From: Pontiellaceae bacterium
GTDB taxonomy: Bacteria; Verrucomicrobiota; Kiritimatiellia; Kiritimatiellales; Pontiellaceae
Direction: 5' to 3'
NCBI GenBank assembly: GCA_016937035.1
Contig: JAFGWS010000051.1
Location: forward strand, 1-20,346
Length of the DNA stretch: 20,346 bases
This document shows positions 1 through 8,531 of the stretch, piece after piece (positions within the stretch are counted from its first letter, which is position 1; every line of letters starts with the position of its first letter). The notes beneath the pieces are model-generated. The model worked only from the letters and a program-made list of their open reading frames with translations, made no database searches and was not told where the DNA came from. Made by a program: the position numbers and the translations under genes.

Positions 1-777
1 CGTCGCATCGAGCATATTTGCGCCGATGATTCCATAGAGCCCGTTCTCCTCCAGCCAGTCGAGGGTGGGGCCCTCCCCGTGCAGCGAGTCCTGCAGAACC
101 AGAAGGCGGGAACGCCACCCAAGCTTGTCAGCCACGGCGAGCATCGTGTCGCGGGTTTTCTTTATAGCCGTCTTTTCGCCTTCGCCTTCGGCGCACAGGT
201 GCTGGGACGTAAGCATCGGTCCGATCATCCATGTGCCCCACATCAGCCCCGTGCCCTTTTCCTTTATATAGATTGTTCCCTTCCGGTTGGGCGAACCCTC
301 CAGCAAGGTCCCATCACCAAAGGCCGGAATGAAGCCGTACCCAATCTGAAGATCCTCGGGCTCGAGTTTTGAAAGCACCTTTTCCGCCAGATGGCTGAGC
401 GTCTTGTTCATTCCATTAAGCGTATCCTCCTTGCCGAAGCGGCCCAGATCCTCGCAGAAGACCTTTTCGCCGGGGAGCGCCGCGATGCCCATGTCGCGGA
501 GGAGGGCCTCGTCTTGTTCAACGCCCTTGAGCAGTCCGGAGCCGCGCGATCCGCTCAGGAATCCGGCAATCGCCGCCTTGGCGATATCGATACGCTCATA
601 GCTCCCCCGTCGCTCCGGGACATGCTTTTCGAAAAACTTCCAGACGGAAAGTTTCGATGCGGCCTTTTCGATCATTGCGAGCCCGCACCAGCTGCTGGCA
701 CCTTGGTTTTCTACAACGAGATTTCTTGAATGGATTCGTGCAGATTTAGACTTGCGTTGGATCTTCTTCTTTGACAT
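1..777 (-). CDS. DDE transposase, IS4-superfamily-like (partial, runs off left edge)
   Basis: An uninterrupted reading frame of 259 codons starts with ATG at 777 and is still open at base 1, so the C-terminus lies outside the window. The N-terminus is very basic (MSKKKIQRKSKSAR). Asp155 in FGDGT followed by a beta-strand-rich stretch, and Asp230 in LQDSLHGEG, are spaced and phrased like the first two catalytic Asp residues of IS4-type DDE transposases; the Glu would be off-window. A strong ribosome site (GAGGGGG, about 5 nt before ATG) supports the start. A promoter lies at 818-846. The exact IS family is not assigned from memory; IS4-superfamily is an inference from the motif pattern. No frameshift or stop is seen, so this copy may be intact. 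Confidence 0.72.
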   Translation of the reverse strand, partial: MSKKKIQRKSKSARIHSRNLVVENQGASSWCGLAMIEKAASKLSVWKFFEKHVPERRGSYERIDIAKAAIAGFLSGSRGSGLLKGVEQDEALLRDMGIAALPGEKVFCEDLGRFGKEDTLNGMNKTLSHLAEKVLSKLEPEDLQIGYGFIPAFGDGTLLEGSPNRKGTIYIKEKGTGLMWGTWMIGPMLTSQHLCAEGEGEKTAIKKTRDTMLAVADKLGWRSRLLVLQDSLHGEGPTLDWLEENGLYGIIGANMLDAT

Positions 778-786
778 CTTGCCCCC

Positions 787-859
787 TCGCGGTTGTTCTT
801 GTTTGATTATGGCTGATCTTATACCACCTTTTAAGGTGGGGGTCAGTAAACAACCGCGA
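787..859. repeat. 11-bp perfect inverted repeat flanking the transposase promoter
   Basis: TCGCGGTTGTT at 787-797 and AACAACCGCGA at 849-859 are perfect reverse complements, 51 bp apart, nested around the promoter palindrome. They could be subterminal transposase-binding sites or an operator pair. The outer end of the element cannot be fixed because the other end is outside the window. Confidence 0.55.
818..846 (-). promoter_or_regulatory. Transposase promoter with palindromic operator in the spacer
   Basis: On the minus strand, CTGACC (841-846) and TATAAG (818-823) are separated by exactly 17 bp and match the sigma-70 -35 and -10 boxes at 4/6 and 5/6 positions. The whole spacer is filled by a palindrome with arms CCACCTT and AAGGTGG (824-839). 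This is the classic position for a repressor that blocks RNA polymerase. The boxes and palindrome are seen; the regulatory role is inferred. Confidence 0.5.
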
Positions 860-1142
860 TTTTTTTTTGCTCCATGTCACCCTCGACCCGGGAAATTTGA
901 GCTCTCTGCACCAAAAAACCCAATGAATTCACACATCATAGGGCCAAACAGTTAGGTTAAGGATAAAAAGAGTCAGTTCCTGAATGACACTTCTTTGTTA
1001 GGGCACTTTTCATGGTTGATCTATAAGGTTAGTCGGTGCGCCTTTGAGGAGGCGGAGCTTGCCGGGCGAACGATTTTTGAATCGGCACATTGGCATTCGT
1101 CGGAACCGGGGGCATAGTGGTAATCGATTTTGGAGGTTTTGA
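860..1142. other. Intergenic region between IS element and rmuC
   Basis: No gene is supported here. The left end of the insertion element presumably lies somewhere in the first part. A run of nine T residues is near 860-868. The last bases hold the ribosome site GGAGG of rmuC. A TATAAG box near 1021 has no good -35 partner at normal spacing, so I do not call a promoter for rmuC. Confidence 0.4.
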
Positions 1143-2309
1143 ATGACGACGTTTCTGCTGGTTCTGGTTTTGGTGCTGCTCGCTGCGGTTTTGTTTCTGC
1201 TGCTGACGGGACAGACGAAGGTGAATACGCGGCTGGATGAGTTCGGGCGTCGGCTGGAGGCGCAGTTGGAGCAGGGCGACAGCCGGACGCAGCGGCTGGA
1301 GGATATTTTCCGCGGACTGGAAAAGGAGCTGCGCGGCGATGTGGATGGGGTGCGCGTGAAGGTGGAGGAGTCGCTCGAGAAAAACAGTCGCCAACTGACG
1401 GAGCGGGTGAAGGAGCTGATCGACGCGAACGAACGGCGGCTGGGTGAGATCAGCGGCAAGGTCGAGGAGCGGCTGGATAAAGGCTTTGAAAAAACAACGT
1501 CGGTTTTTGCTGATGTGCTGAAACGGCTGGCGCTGATTGATAAGGCGCAGGAAAAAATAGCGGAGCTTTCCGGCAACGTCGTTTCGCTGCAGGAGGTGCT
1601 GGCCGATAAACGTTCGCGCGGTGCCTTCGGCGAGGTCCAACTGACGGCGCTGATCTCCAACGTTATGCCGGAGAGCAGCTATTCGCTCCAGCATACGTTT
1701 GATAACGGCGTGCGCGCCGACTGCGTTCTCTTCCTGCCGGAACCGACCGGAACGCTCTGTATCGACTCCAAGTTTCCGCTCGAAGGCTATCAGCGCATGA
1801 CCGACTCCAGCTTGGGCGATGCCGACCGTAAGAGCGCGGAGCAGCAGTTCCGTCAGGATATCAAGAAGCACATCAAGGATATCGCATCCAAATATATTAT
1901 TCCCGGTCAGACCTCTGACGGAGCGGTCATGTTTATCCCGGCCGAGGCCATCTTTGCGGAGATCCACGGACACTATCCGGAACTGGTCGAAGAGGCGCAG
2001 CGCGCGCGCGTTTGGCTGGCATCGCCCACCACGATGATGGCGGTGCTGACCACCGCTCGCGCGGTGCTGAAGGATGCCGATACGCGCAAGCAGGTACACC
2101 TGATCAAGGAGCACCTGATCAACCTCTCCATGGATTTCGGACGCTTTCAGCAGCGGATGGATAAGCTCGCCACGCACATCAGTCAGGCGAATAAAGACGT
2201 CGGTGACGTACAGGTTTCCGCGAAAAAAATCACCAGCCGCTTTACCAAGATTGAGCAGGTGGAACTGGACGGACATGATTTCGACGAACTGGATGCGCCG
2301 GACGAATAA
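1143..2309 (+). CDS. rmuC: RmuC family DNA recombination protein
   Basis: 388 residues. Residues 2-23 form one hydrophobic membrane anchor, about residues 25-150 are heptad-rich, charged coiled coil, and a RmuC nuclease-like domain follows, with recognisable blocks RSRGAFGEVQL (157-167), a central strand ending GVRADCVLFLPE, and DSKFPLEGYQRM (208-219). Length and layout are typical of the family. In E. coli RmuC limits recombination at inverted repeats and is thought to act with RecA-independent DNA processing; its fold is related to PD-(D/E)XK nucleases. The start is supported by GGAGG 6 nt upstream of ATG. It stands alone on the plus strand, between an insertion element and the SGNH/TPR gene, with no operon partner visible. 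The 438-codon frame opposite it is a shadow. Confidence 0.93.
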   Translation: MTTFLLVLVLVLLAAVLFLLLTGQTKVNTRLDEFGRRLEAQLEQGDSRTQRLEDIFRGLEKELRGDVDGVRVKVEESLEKNSRQLTERVKELIDANERRLGEISGKVEERLDKGFEKTTSVFADVLKRLALIDKAQEKIAELSGNVVSLQEVLADKRSRGAFGEVQLTALISNVMPESSYSLQHTFDNGVRADCVLFLPEPTGTLCIDSKFPLEGYQRMTDSSLGDADRKSAEQQFRQDIKKHIKDIASKYIIPGQTSDGAVMFIPAEAIFAEIHGHYPELVEEAQRARVWLASPTTMMAVLTTARAVLKDADTRKQVHLIKEHLINLSMDFGRFQQRMDKLATHISQANKDVGDVQVSAKKITSRFTKIEQVELDGHDFDELDAPDE

Positions 2310-2415
2310 GCCGTTTAATCTATAGTCACAAAAGAGCGCATCCACATAATCATTGGTTTCAGAAAAGCATTGTTCCCTAAAAGGAAATCAATTATCGCTA
2401 AAGCACACTGTTGTT

Positions 2416-4923
2416 ATGGCCAAAAAAAAGAAACATCATAGTCAAGCGGTTGCTCCGGCAACGCCGGGAAAGAGCTTCACGATCCAAAAACGGGTTGATC
2501 GACCCCATGGAATCAAGCTCTTATCGTTCCGTTTTATCGCGGCCATGCTGATTCCTTTGGCATTTCTTCTCGCACTTGAACTTCTCCTTCGTGTCGCAGG
2601 GTTTGGATATTCCGCATCGTTTATACAGAAGATGAGATTCGAGGGAAGAACCTTGCTGGTTCAGAATGATTGTTTTGGATGGCGCTTTTTTGGCTCCAAA
2701 TATGCGCGCACACCGATCCCCTTTGCGATTGATCGTAAAACGCCTGAAAAAACCATCCGAATCTTTGTGATGGGAGAGTCCGCTGCGCTGGGGGATCCTC
2801 AACCGGAATTCGGTCTGCCCAGAATGCTTGATGCGATGCTGAGCCTGCGTTATCCATCAACCCATTTTGAGGTCGTCAACGTAGCCATGACGGCGATCAA
2901 TTCGCACACGATTCGGGAAATTGCAAAGGATTGTGCCAAAGCCGATGGCGATATCTGGGTGCTCTATATCGGCAACAATGAAGTCGTCGGGCCCTTTGGC
3001 GGCGGAACGGTATTCGGGCCGCAGGCACCGTCGCTGGCATCCATTCACGCGAACCTTTTCCTGAAAACCACGCGCTTGGGTCAACTGCTCGATGCCGCCC
3101 GTAACAAAATGAAGAAGGGTCAAACCGAAGAAGGTGCATGGGGCGGTATGATGATGTTTCTGGACCAGCAGGTCACGGCCGACGATCCCCGCATGCAAAA
3201 TGTGTACAAAAACTTTCAGTCTAACATAGAAGACATCATTGATTACGGCAGGGAATCCGGATCAGCTATTGCGCTGTGTAATATTGCTGTGAACCTGAAA
3301 GACTGCGCGCCTTTTGCATCTCAATTATCGCCCACCACGGATCAGCAGATGCAGACCCAATGGCAAGAACAATATCAAAAAGGCATAGAACTTGAGGAAA
3401 AAGGCCAATGGGCCGATGCTTTGGCGGCCTACGAAGAGGCCGAAGCCGTCGATTCCCACTATGCAGAACTTCATTATCGAAAGGCGCAATGCGCGTTGGG
3501 AATGAATGATGAAGTAACGGCATTATCTGAATTCAGCAGGGCGCGCGATCTCGACACGCTGCGCTTTCGCTCAGACCGCCGCATGAGCGAAATTCTTAAA
3601 ACCGTTGCGGAAAAAAAGAACGATACGAAGGTTCGATTTGTAGATGCAGAAGCGGCGCTGGCCGCAGAAAGCCCCGACGGCATCCCCGGTAAAGAATTCT
3701 TTTATGATCACGTTCATCTGACGTGGGAGGGCAATTGGCGGCTGGCAAGATCCGTTGCTGAACAGCTCGAGGACCTTTTGCCCGCATCGGTAAAGAACGA
3801 TCCCAACGCCCAGTCCACCTGGCCGTCTTCTGAACAATGCGCCGAACGCCTCGCCTGGACCGACCGCGAACGCTTCAAATGTCTGACCAGCATGCGGGGC
3901 CGCCTGGAAGATCCGCCGTTCACTTCTCAGCTCAACCACGCGGAACAGATCCATTATTTGAACGACTCGATTACACGTCTTGAATCCGCCGCTGGTGCAG
4001 TCGGTTTGCAGCAAACGCTGCAGGCGTGTGAAAAGGCCATCGTGGCGACCCCTGACGACCCGACCCTGTTGGCCCGACTTGCTGTCTTGCGCATGCTTTC
4101 GGGCGACCATGCCGGGGCGGTTCGTGCCGCGCGCAAGACAACCACGCTCCTTCCGCATAACTCAGCAGCGTGGGACCGTCTGGCAACGGTACTGGTTGAA
4201 TCAGATCTATTGCCCGATGCTATCGAAGCGTACAAGCATGCGCTGCACCTCGAAAAAAATGATGTCTTTATGCGTCACCATTATGCACAGGCCTGTGTTC
4301 GTGCCGGAAATCCGGACGAGGCTATGAAGCAGTGGAAGAAGGTCATCAAACTGCAGCCCAAATTTGGTCCCGCCTATCTGTACATGGGAAAGCTCCTCGA
4401 ATCACAGGGAAAGACTTCGGAGGCGACCGAACTCTACCGGAAGGCCGTTGTAAATCCCGTGAATCGAAGCGCCGAACTGGCCGAACTGGGAAAACTCTGT
4501 TTAGAAAAAGGGTGGTATAGCGAGGCGATGGAGCATCTTCAGAATGCGGCTTTGCAATCCCCGACCGATGCTGCAATCCTTTACGATCTGGCAAGCGCGC
4601 TCCAAGGCATTGGACGCGATAAAGAGGCGGCGGAGCAGTTGGCCCTCGCTCGCCGCTACGACACCTCGTTCTGGGTGGAAAAGTTCCAGAAGGGGGTTGA
4701 ATACGGACGGCAGGGGCAGCCCGAAAAAGCGGTCAGCGAATTTCAGGAAGTCGTCCGTTTGCAGCCGGACCTGATGGAAGGGCACCTCAATCTGGCCATT
4801 GCGCTGGCCAGTCTGAATCGAACAGAAGAAGCGGCCTCTGAATTTCAACAGGTTCTTCGATTGGATCCCGAAAACCCACAAGCGATCAACTATCTTACAA
4901 GGATAAGCGAACAAGCACCCTGA
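2416..4923 (+). CDS. Membrane-anchored SGNH-hydrolase-like protein with TPR repeats
   Basis: 835 residues from ATG 2416. A lysine-rich cytoplasmic N-terminus precedes one membrane helix (about 39-61), so the rest is probably outside the inner membrane. The next part resembles an SGNH/GDSL hydrolase: GES at 120-122 (candidate nucleophile Ser122), GNNE at 186-189 (block III), and DHVH at 431-434 (block V Asp and His). A TPR-like segment (about 317-385) is inserted within the hydrolase domain, and from about 540 to the end there are many tandem TPR units. A TTG at 2353 would add 21 residues; I prefer ATG because the extension is poor coding sequence, but neither has a clear ribosome site. It converges on the carbamoyltransferase cassette, which fits a role in modifying exported glycans or lipids. 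Substrate is unknown; the enzyme call is inference from motifs. Confidence 0.82.
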   Translation: MAKKKKHHSQAVAPATPGKSFTIQKRVDRPHGIKLLSFRFIAAMLIPLAFLLALELLLRVAGFGYSASFIQKMRFEGRTLLVQNDCFGWRFFGSKYARTPIPFAIDRKTPEKTIRIFVMGESAALGDPQPEFGLPRMLDAMLSLRYPSTHFEVVNVAMTAINSHTIREIAKDCAKADGDIWVLYIGNNEVVGPFGGGTVFGPQAPSLASIHANLFLKTTRLGQLLDAARNKMKKGQTEEGAWGGMMMFLDQQVTADDPRMQNVYKNFQSNIEDIIDYGRESGSAIALCNIAVNLKDCAPFASQLSPTTDQQMQTQWQEQYQKGIELEEKGQWADALAAYEEAEAVDSHYAELHYRKAQCALGMNDEVTALSEFSRARDLDTLRFRSDRRMSEILKTVAEKKNDTKVRFVDAEAALAAESPDGIPGKEFFYDHVHLTWEGNWRLARSVAEQLEDLLPASVKNDPNAQSTWPSSEQCAERLAWTDRERFKCLTSMRGRLEDPPFTSQLNHAEQIHYLNDSITRLESAAGAVGLQQTLQACEKAIVATPDDPTLLARLAVLRMLSGDHAGAVRAARKTTTLLPHNSAAWDRLATVLVESDLLPDAIEAYKHALHLEKNDVFMRHHYAQACVRAGNPDEAMKQWKKVIKLQPKFGPAYLYMGKLLESQGKTSEATELYRKAVVNPVNRSAELAELGKLCLEKGWYSEAMEHLQNAALQSPTDAAILYDLASALQGIGRDKEAAEQLALARRYDTSFWVEKFQKGVEYGRQGQPEKAVSEFQEVVRLQPDLMEGHLNLAIALASLNRTEEAASEFQQVLRLDPENPQAINYLTRISEQAP

Positions 4924-4970
4924 CAAATTTTGCCGGATCGCATGAGGCAAATGGGGTCCCTGGAAGAAAA

Positions 4971-5003
4971 GCGTTCGTAGTTCCGCCTTTAAGCGGCGGC
5001 TCC
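4971..5003. repeat. Small hairpin in convergent intergenic gap
   Basis: Between the convergent SGNH/TPR gene and DUF5989 gene, CCGCC (4983-4987) and GGCGG (4995-4999) can form a short stem around TTTAAGC. No T-tract follows on either strand, so it is not a convincing terminator. The wording around it (gcgttcgtagttccgcc) looks like a dispersed intergenic repeat rather than unique sequence; that is an impression, not a search result. Confidence 0.3.
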
Positions 5004-5016
5004 TTTGCAGCTTGGC

Positions 5017-5226
5017 TTAGAAGATGGGATAAAGGAATGGCGCAAGGGCAGTTCCGCTGATCAAAATGAATAATCCCATCAGGAGCAGAATCAAGATGAT
5101 GGGCAGCAGCCACCATTTTTTGTTGTGCCGAAGAAAATCCAGAAACTCGCGAACAATGTTGCTGCGCTTTTGACCGGCCTGCTCCAGAAACTCTTTTTTT
5201 TGCGACGGCTTAGATGTTTTCGACAT
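5017..5226 (-). CDS. DUF5989 family small membrane protein
   Basis: 69 residues starting MSKTSKPSQKKEF, with GAAGGAGAG ideally placed before ATG 5226; the longer frame upstream lacks such a site. A polar, basic N-terminal half (about 1-40) leads to KKWWLLPIILILLLMGLFIL, one membrane helix, and a short tail ending LAPFLYPIF. The FLRHNKKWWLLPIILxLLLxG and SALAPFxY-type ending are hallmarks of DUF5989. The family is known mainly from genomes and usually sits beside a carbamoyltransferase and an SxtJ-type membrane protein, as here (14 bp after the SxtJ stop). A role as a small subunit or regulator of a membrane-associated glycan-modifying complex is inferred only from this linkage. Confidence 0.85.
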   Translation of the reverse strand: MSKTSKPSQKKEFLEQAGQKRSNIVREFLDFLRHNKKWWLLPIILILLLMGLFILISGTALAPFLYPIF

Positions 5227-5240
5227 AACTCTCCTTCGAA

Positions 5241-5660
5241 TTAAAACTGCCTGAAATAACGCTCGACGTTTTCGCACTGCGGATGCTCCGTCCAGTATGA
5301 ATCGCGTTCCGGCTCCCATCGGCGGTGGAGCATATCACGCCCGAACAGCCGGAAAACCAGCGCTAAAGGGGTAATGATCCCGAAATAGAAGAGGAGCATC
5401 AGCAGATGGCCAACCACCCAGCCGATGGGATACCCCGCGAGCACCAATCCCTGATACACGGGGCAGATCAGGCGGACCGATATCCTGCTCAGAATAAAAA
5501 TGACCAGACCGACCAGACCAAACATCAGGATTCCGCTCATCGGCAGGTTGACGCGCCAGCGGAGCACTAAGGCAAGTGCAAGCAGCATGATGGGAGAAAC
5601 CCAGCCGAACTGCCGCAGTTTTTTCGGCGAAGGATTTAAATCTAACGCTATCATTCCCAT
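5241..5660 (-). CDS. SxtJ family membrane protein
   Basis: 139 residues. Several hydrophobic segments (about 20-35, 40-58, 62-85 and 82-105) alternate with short loops, followed by a soluble C-terminal tail with HRRWEPERDSYW. The overall pattern and the position directly after a NodU/CmcH carbamoyltransferase match the SxtJ family, named for a gene of the saxitoxin cluster but widespread in non-toxin exopolysaccharide-type loci. Start 5660 has GGGGGAG 5 nt upstream; a second ATG at 5654 is possible. It begins 12 bp after the carbamoyltransferase stop and is followed after 14 bp by DUF5989, so the three are surely co-transcribed. Biochemical role unknown. Nothing suggests saxitoxin synthesis. 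Confidence 0.85.
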   Translation of the reverse strand: MGMIALDLNPSPKKLRQFGWVSPIMLLALALVLRWRVNLPMSGILMFGLVGLVIFILSRISVRLICPVYQGLVLAGYPIGWVVGHLLMLLFYFGIITPLALVFRLFGRDMLHRRWEPERDSYWTEHPQCENVERYFRQF

Positions 5661-5672
5661 TCCATCTCCCCC

Positions 5673-7529
5673 TTAATCCAATTCAAACCGGGAAAGGTAT
5701 TGGTCGACCTCGCGCGATTTCATTTGCGGTTGCTCCTCTTTCAGCAACACACCGTTTTCCAGCACCAGCACATCCATATCGGTGGCCATAAAACAGTGGT
5801 ATGCATCCGCCGGCGTACAGACAATCGGTTCACCGCGCACATTAAAACTGGTGTTGATGATCAGGGGGCATCCGCTCTTTTCTTCAAACCGCTTGATCAA
5901 CCGATAATAGCGCCCATGTCGTTCCGGATCGACGGTCTGAACGCGCGCCGAATAGTCCACGTGGGTAACGCCGGGCACTGAACTTCGTTTGACCTTCAGC
6001 AGATCAATCCCCTCCAGTCCCTGCTGCTCCGCTGTCGTCGCCATACGCTGCTGTTCACTGACCGGCGCCACCAGCAGCATGTAGGGACTTTCATCCTCGT
6101 CGCCCATCGCAAAATATTCGTTCGTACGCTCCTTCAGGACACTCGGTGCAAACGGACGGAAGGATTCTCTGAACTTTATCTTCAGGTTCATTCGCGACTG
6201 CATCTCCGCGCTCCGTGCATCACCCAGAATACTGCGCGACCCCAAGGCTCTGGGCCCAAATTCCATCCGGCCTTGGAACCATCCGATCACCAATCCGTCC
6301 AGAACGGCATCGGAGACCACATCCAGCAGTTCTGCTTCGTCCTCATAAAAGCGATAAACCGCTCCGGCGGACTCCAGAAACGTTCGTATATCTTCGTTGG
6401 AATACGCCGGCCCCAGCAGCGATCCGCGCTGCAGATCGCCGGCCTTGACCTGCCGCTCATTTTCGAGCAGTTGGTGCCAGACCAACATGGCCGCGCCCAG
6501 TGCGCTGCCGGCATCACCTGCGGCGGGCTGAATCCAAATATGCTCGAAGGGTCCCTCGCGAAGAATACGACCATTGCCCACACAGTTGAGCGCCACACCG
6601 CCCGAGAGCACCAGATTTTTCTGTCCCGTGAGCTGATGTGCGTGGCGCACCATCCGCAGCATGATTTCTTCGGTCACTTTCTGGATAGAGGCAGCAATAT
6701 CCATATGCGCCTGAGACAAAGGCGATTCCGGCTCGCGCCGCGGCAGACCGAAGAGCGGTTCAAATTTTTTACTGATCATCACATCCGAACAGCAGTAGTC
6801 AAAATAGTCCATGTTCAGCCTGAACGAGCCGTCTTCCTTAAGATCCAGCAGCTCCGACATGATTTTGTCGTAGTGGATCGGCCGGCCGTAAGGCGCCAAC
6901 CCCATCAGCTTATACTCGCCCGAATTAACGCGGAAGCCGACATAATAGGTGAAGGCCGAATAGAGCAGCCCCAGCGAATGAGGAAACCGCAGCTCCTGCA
7001 GCATCTCAATGCGGTTTTTTTGGCCGACGCCAATGCTCGCAGTCGCCCATTCGCCCACGCCGTCCATCGTTAAAATGGCCGCCTCCTCAAAGGGTGACGG
7101 AAGAAACGCGGCGGCGGCGTGCGACTCATGATGACCGCAGAAAAGATAGCGCCCTTTGTATCGGCGATTCAGCGCCTTATCCATTTCACGCGGCAGATGC
7201 AGCTTCTGCTTCAGCCACAGCGGCATGCTCATCAGGAACTGCTTGAAGCCTCTCGGGGCATAACCGACGTAGGTTTCAATGATCCGTTCAAATCGCAGGA
7301 GCGGCTTTTCGTAAAACACCACATGATCAAGTTGGGTTTCATCGATTCCCGCCTCGTTGAGGCAATAGTGAACCGCCTGAGCGGGAAAATCATAGTCGTG
7401 CTTTTTGCGGGTAAAACGCTCTTCCTGGGCGGCGGCAACGATCTCCCCGTTCTGCAGCAAAACTGCGGCACTATCGTGATAGTAAGCCGATATACCCAAA
7501 ATATACGTGGACTCATTCATGGATTCCAT
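5673..7529 (-). CDS. NodU/CmcH-type carbamoyltransferase
   Basis: 618 residues, full length for the family. The N-terminal ASKHA-like domain starts ILGISAYYHDSAAVLLQ and carries the metal-binding HHESH at 133-137 with DGVGEW at 156-161; LSGGVALNCVGNG lies mid-protein. The C-terminal YrdC-like domain contains EFGPRALGSRSIL and an NTSFNVRGEPIV block. These enzymes transfer a carbamoyl group from carbamoyl phosphate, via carbamoyl-AMP, to a hydroxyl of an acceptor such as a sugar or antibiotic. The acceptor here is unknown; linkage to two membrane proteins and an extracytoplasmic SGNH protein points to a surface glycan or lipid rather than a secondary metabolite. Start 7529 is favoured by GGAGG, though at a long 13-nt spacing; ATG 7520 is the alternative. 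Confidence 0.93.
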   Translation of the reverse strand: MESMNESTYILGISAYYHDSAAVLLQNGEIVAAAQEERFTRKKHDYDFPAQAVHYCLNEAGIDETQLDHVVFYEKPLLRFERIIETYVGYAPRGFKQFLMSMPLWLKQKLHLPREMDKALNRRYKGRYLFCGHHESHAAAAFLPSPFEEAAILTMDGVGEWATASIGVGQKNRIEMLQELRFPHSLGLLYSAFTYYVGFRVNSGEYKLMGLAPYGRPIHYDKIMSELLDLKEDGSFRLNMDYFDYCCSDVMISKKFEPLFGLPRREPESPLSQAHMDIAASIQKVTEEIMLRMVRHAHQLTGQKNLVLSGGVALNCVGNGRILREGPFEHIWIQPAAGDAGSALGAAMLVWHQLLENERQVKAGDLQRGSLLGPAYSNEDIRTFLESAGAVYRFYEDEAELLDVVSDAVLDGLVIGWFQGRMEFGPRALGSRSILGDARSAEMQSRMNLKIKFRESFRPFAPSVLKERTNEYFAMGDEDESPYMLLVAPVSEQQRMATTAEQQGLEGIDLLKVKRSSVPGVTHVDYSARVQTVDPERHGRYYRLIKRFEEKSGCPLIINTSFNVRGEPIVCTPADAYHCFMATDMDVLVLENGVLLKEEQPQMKSREVDQYLSRFELD

Positions 7530-7617
7530 AACGAACGACGATCCTCCAACCCGGCTCCCAAGAGCGCCCTATCCATTGGAGACTCATAAGCAGGAAAAAG
7601 GTATGAGAGAAGATCGT

Positions 7618-8499
7618 TTAAGTCAAGGGCGGCTCAACCGTCTTGAACCGAATCGTGGCCGTAACCGGATAATGGTCGGAAATGCAGCGGCCGTCAGGCA
7701 TCGAAAAATCGATCCCGGCCTCCAACACCGTGGTTTTTTCAGAAGTCAGGATGTAGTCTATTTTGGCCCCGCTTTTATCCCCTTTAAAGCGATTGGATGT
7801 CCCCAGCGTCTTTTCATCCGGATGCAGAACGCGAAACGTATCGACCATAATCACCGGCGGCTGATCCTCCGCCTCCCCTTTCAGCCATTTGACCGGCGGA
7901 CTGTTCTCCGTCGCATTAAAATCGCCCGTAAGCACAAAGGGTGCGTCCGTCTTCCGTTCAGCAATGCGCTTTGCAATCAGGTGGACGCCGTTCAGACGCG
8001 CCTTTGCCGACCGATAATCCAGATGCGTATTGAAATGATAAAAGGCCTCGCCCGTCTCTTTATCCTTCAGCAGCGCCCAGGTGCAGATACGTACGCACGC
8101 GCTGTCCCAATCCTGCGACCGCTTTTCCGGCGTTTCCGAAAGCCAAAACGTACCGGAATCGGTCAATGTAAAGCGTCGCGTGTCGTAAAGAATGCAGGAA
8201 TACTCGCCCTTTTCACCCCCATCACGACCGATTCCGACTTCGCCGTAATAGGGCAGGGCCTTGCGAATTTCATCTATTTGAAACCGTAACGCCTCCTCCA
8301 TCCCGATCACCTGCGGGGCCTGCTCTTTGAGCTGTGCAATAAGTAATGCACTTCGGTTTGTCCAGCTGTTGTCGCCGTCATCCGCTGATCCAAAGCGAAT
8401 GTTATAATTCATCACCTTCACTTCCAGTGCATGGGCCATTCCTGACAGGAAAAGCAGGGACACAAAAAGCAACACTCCAACTCGTTTACAAAAACTCAT
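7618..8499 (-). CDS. Secreted endonuclease/exonuclease/phosphatase family protein
   Basis: 293 residues from ATG 8499, chosen because GGTGGAGG lies about 8 nt upstream and the N-terminus is then a clean signal peptide (basic MSFCKR, hydrophobic core, cleavage after GMAHA). EEP-fold motifs follow in order: MNYNIRFG, GMEEAL (metal-binding Glu), a central tyrosine-containing block, GDFNATENS (Asp/Asn), GAKIDYIL, and ISDHYPVTATIRF (catalytic Asp-His). EEP enzymes cleave phosphodiesters or phosphate esters of nucleic acids, lipids or inositols with a divalent metal. Substrate cannot be told from sequence; export suggests scavenging of phosphate, nucleic acid or lipid. It is 88 bp upstream of the carbamoyltransferase on the same strand, so it may or may not share its transcript. 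Confidence 0.9.
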   Translation of the reverse strand: MSFCKRVGVLLFVSLLFLSGMAHALEVKVMNYNIRFGSADDGDNSWTNRSALLIAQLKEQAPQVIGMEEALRFQIDEIRKALPYYGEVGIGRDGGEKGEYSCILYDTRRFTLTDSGTFWLSETPEKRSQDWDSACVRICTWALLKDKETGEAFYHFNTHLDYRSAKARLNGVHLIAKRIAERKTDAPFVLTGDFNATENSPPVKWLKGEAEDQPPVIMVDTFRVLHPDEKTLGTSNRFKGDKSGAKIDYILTSEKTTVLEAGIDFSMPDGRCISDHYPVTATIRFKTVEPPLT

Positions 8500-8531
8500 G
8501 CAGCACCTCCACCTCATTCTCTCGGTTCGTT

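Noticed and set aside
391..729. Plus-strand frame in the first 800 bases
   Set aside because: It is opposite the transposase frame, which has DDE motifs, a promoter and a ribosome site.
1029..2345. 438-codon frame on the minus strand opposite rmuC
   Set aside because: It is antisense to a clear RmuC domain, is low-complexity (Leu/Arg/Gln-rich) and shows no family motif; a shadow of GC-biased codons.
2921..2938. Second sigma-54-like site (TGGCAC...TTGCA, minus strand)
   Set aside because: The spacing is one base too long and it lies inside the SGNH/TPR coding region on the opposite strand with no gene to drive.
5241..7529. Saxitoxin or antibiotic biosynthesis, suggested by SxtJ and CmcH-like names
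   Set aside because: No other pathway genes are present, and the cassette is widespread in unrelated bacteria.
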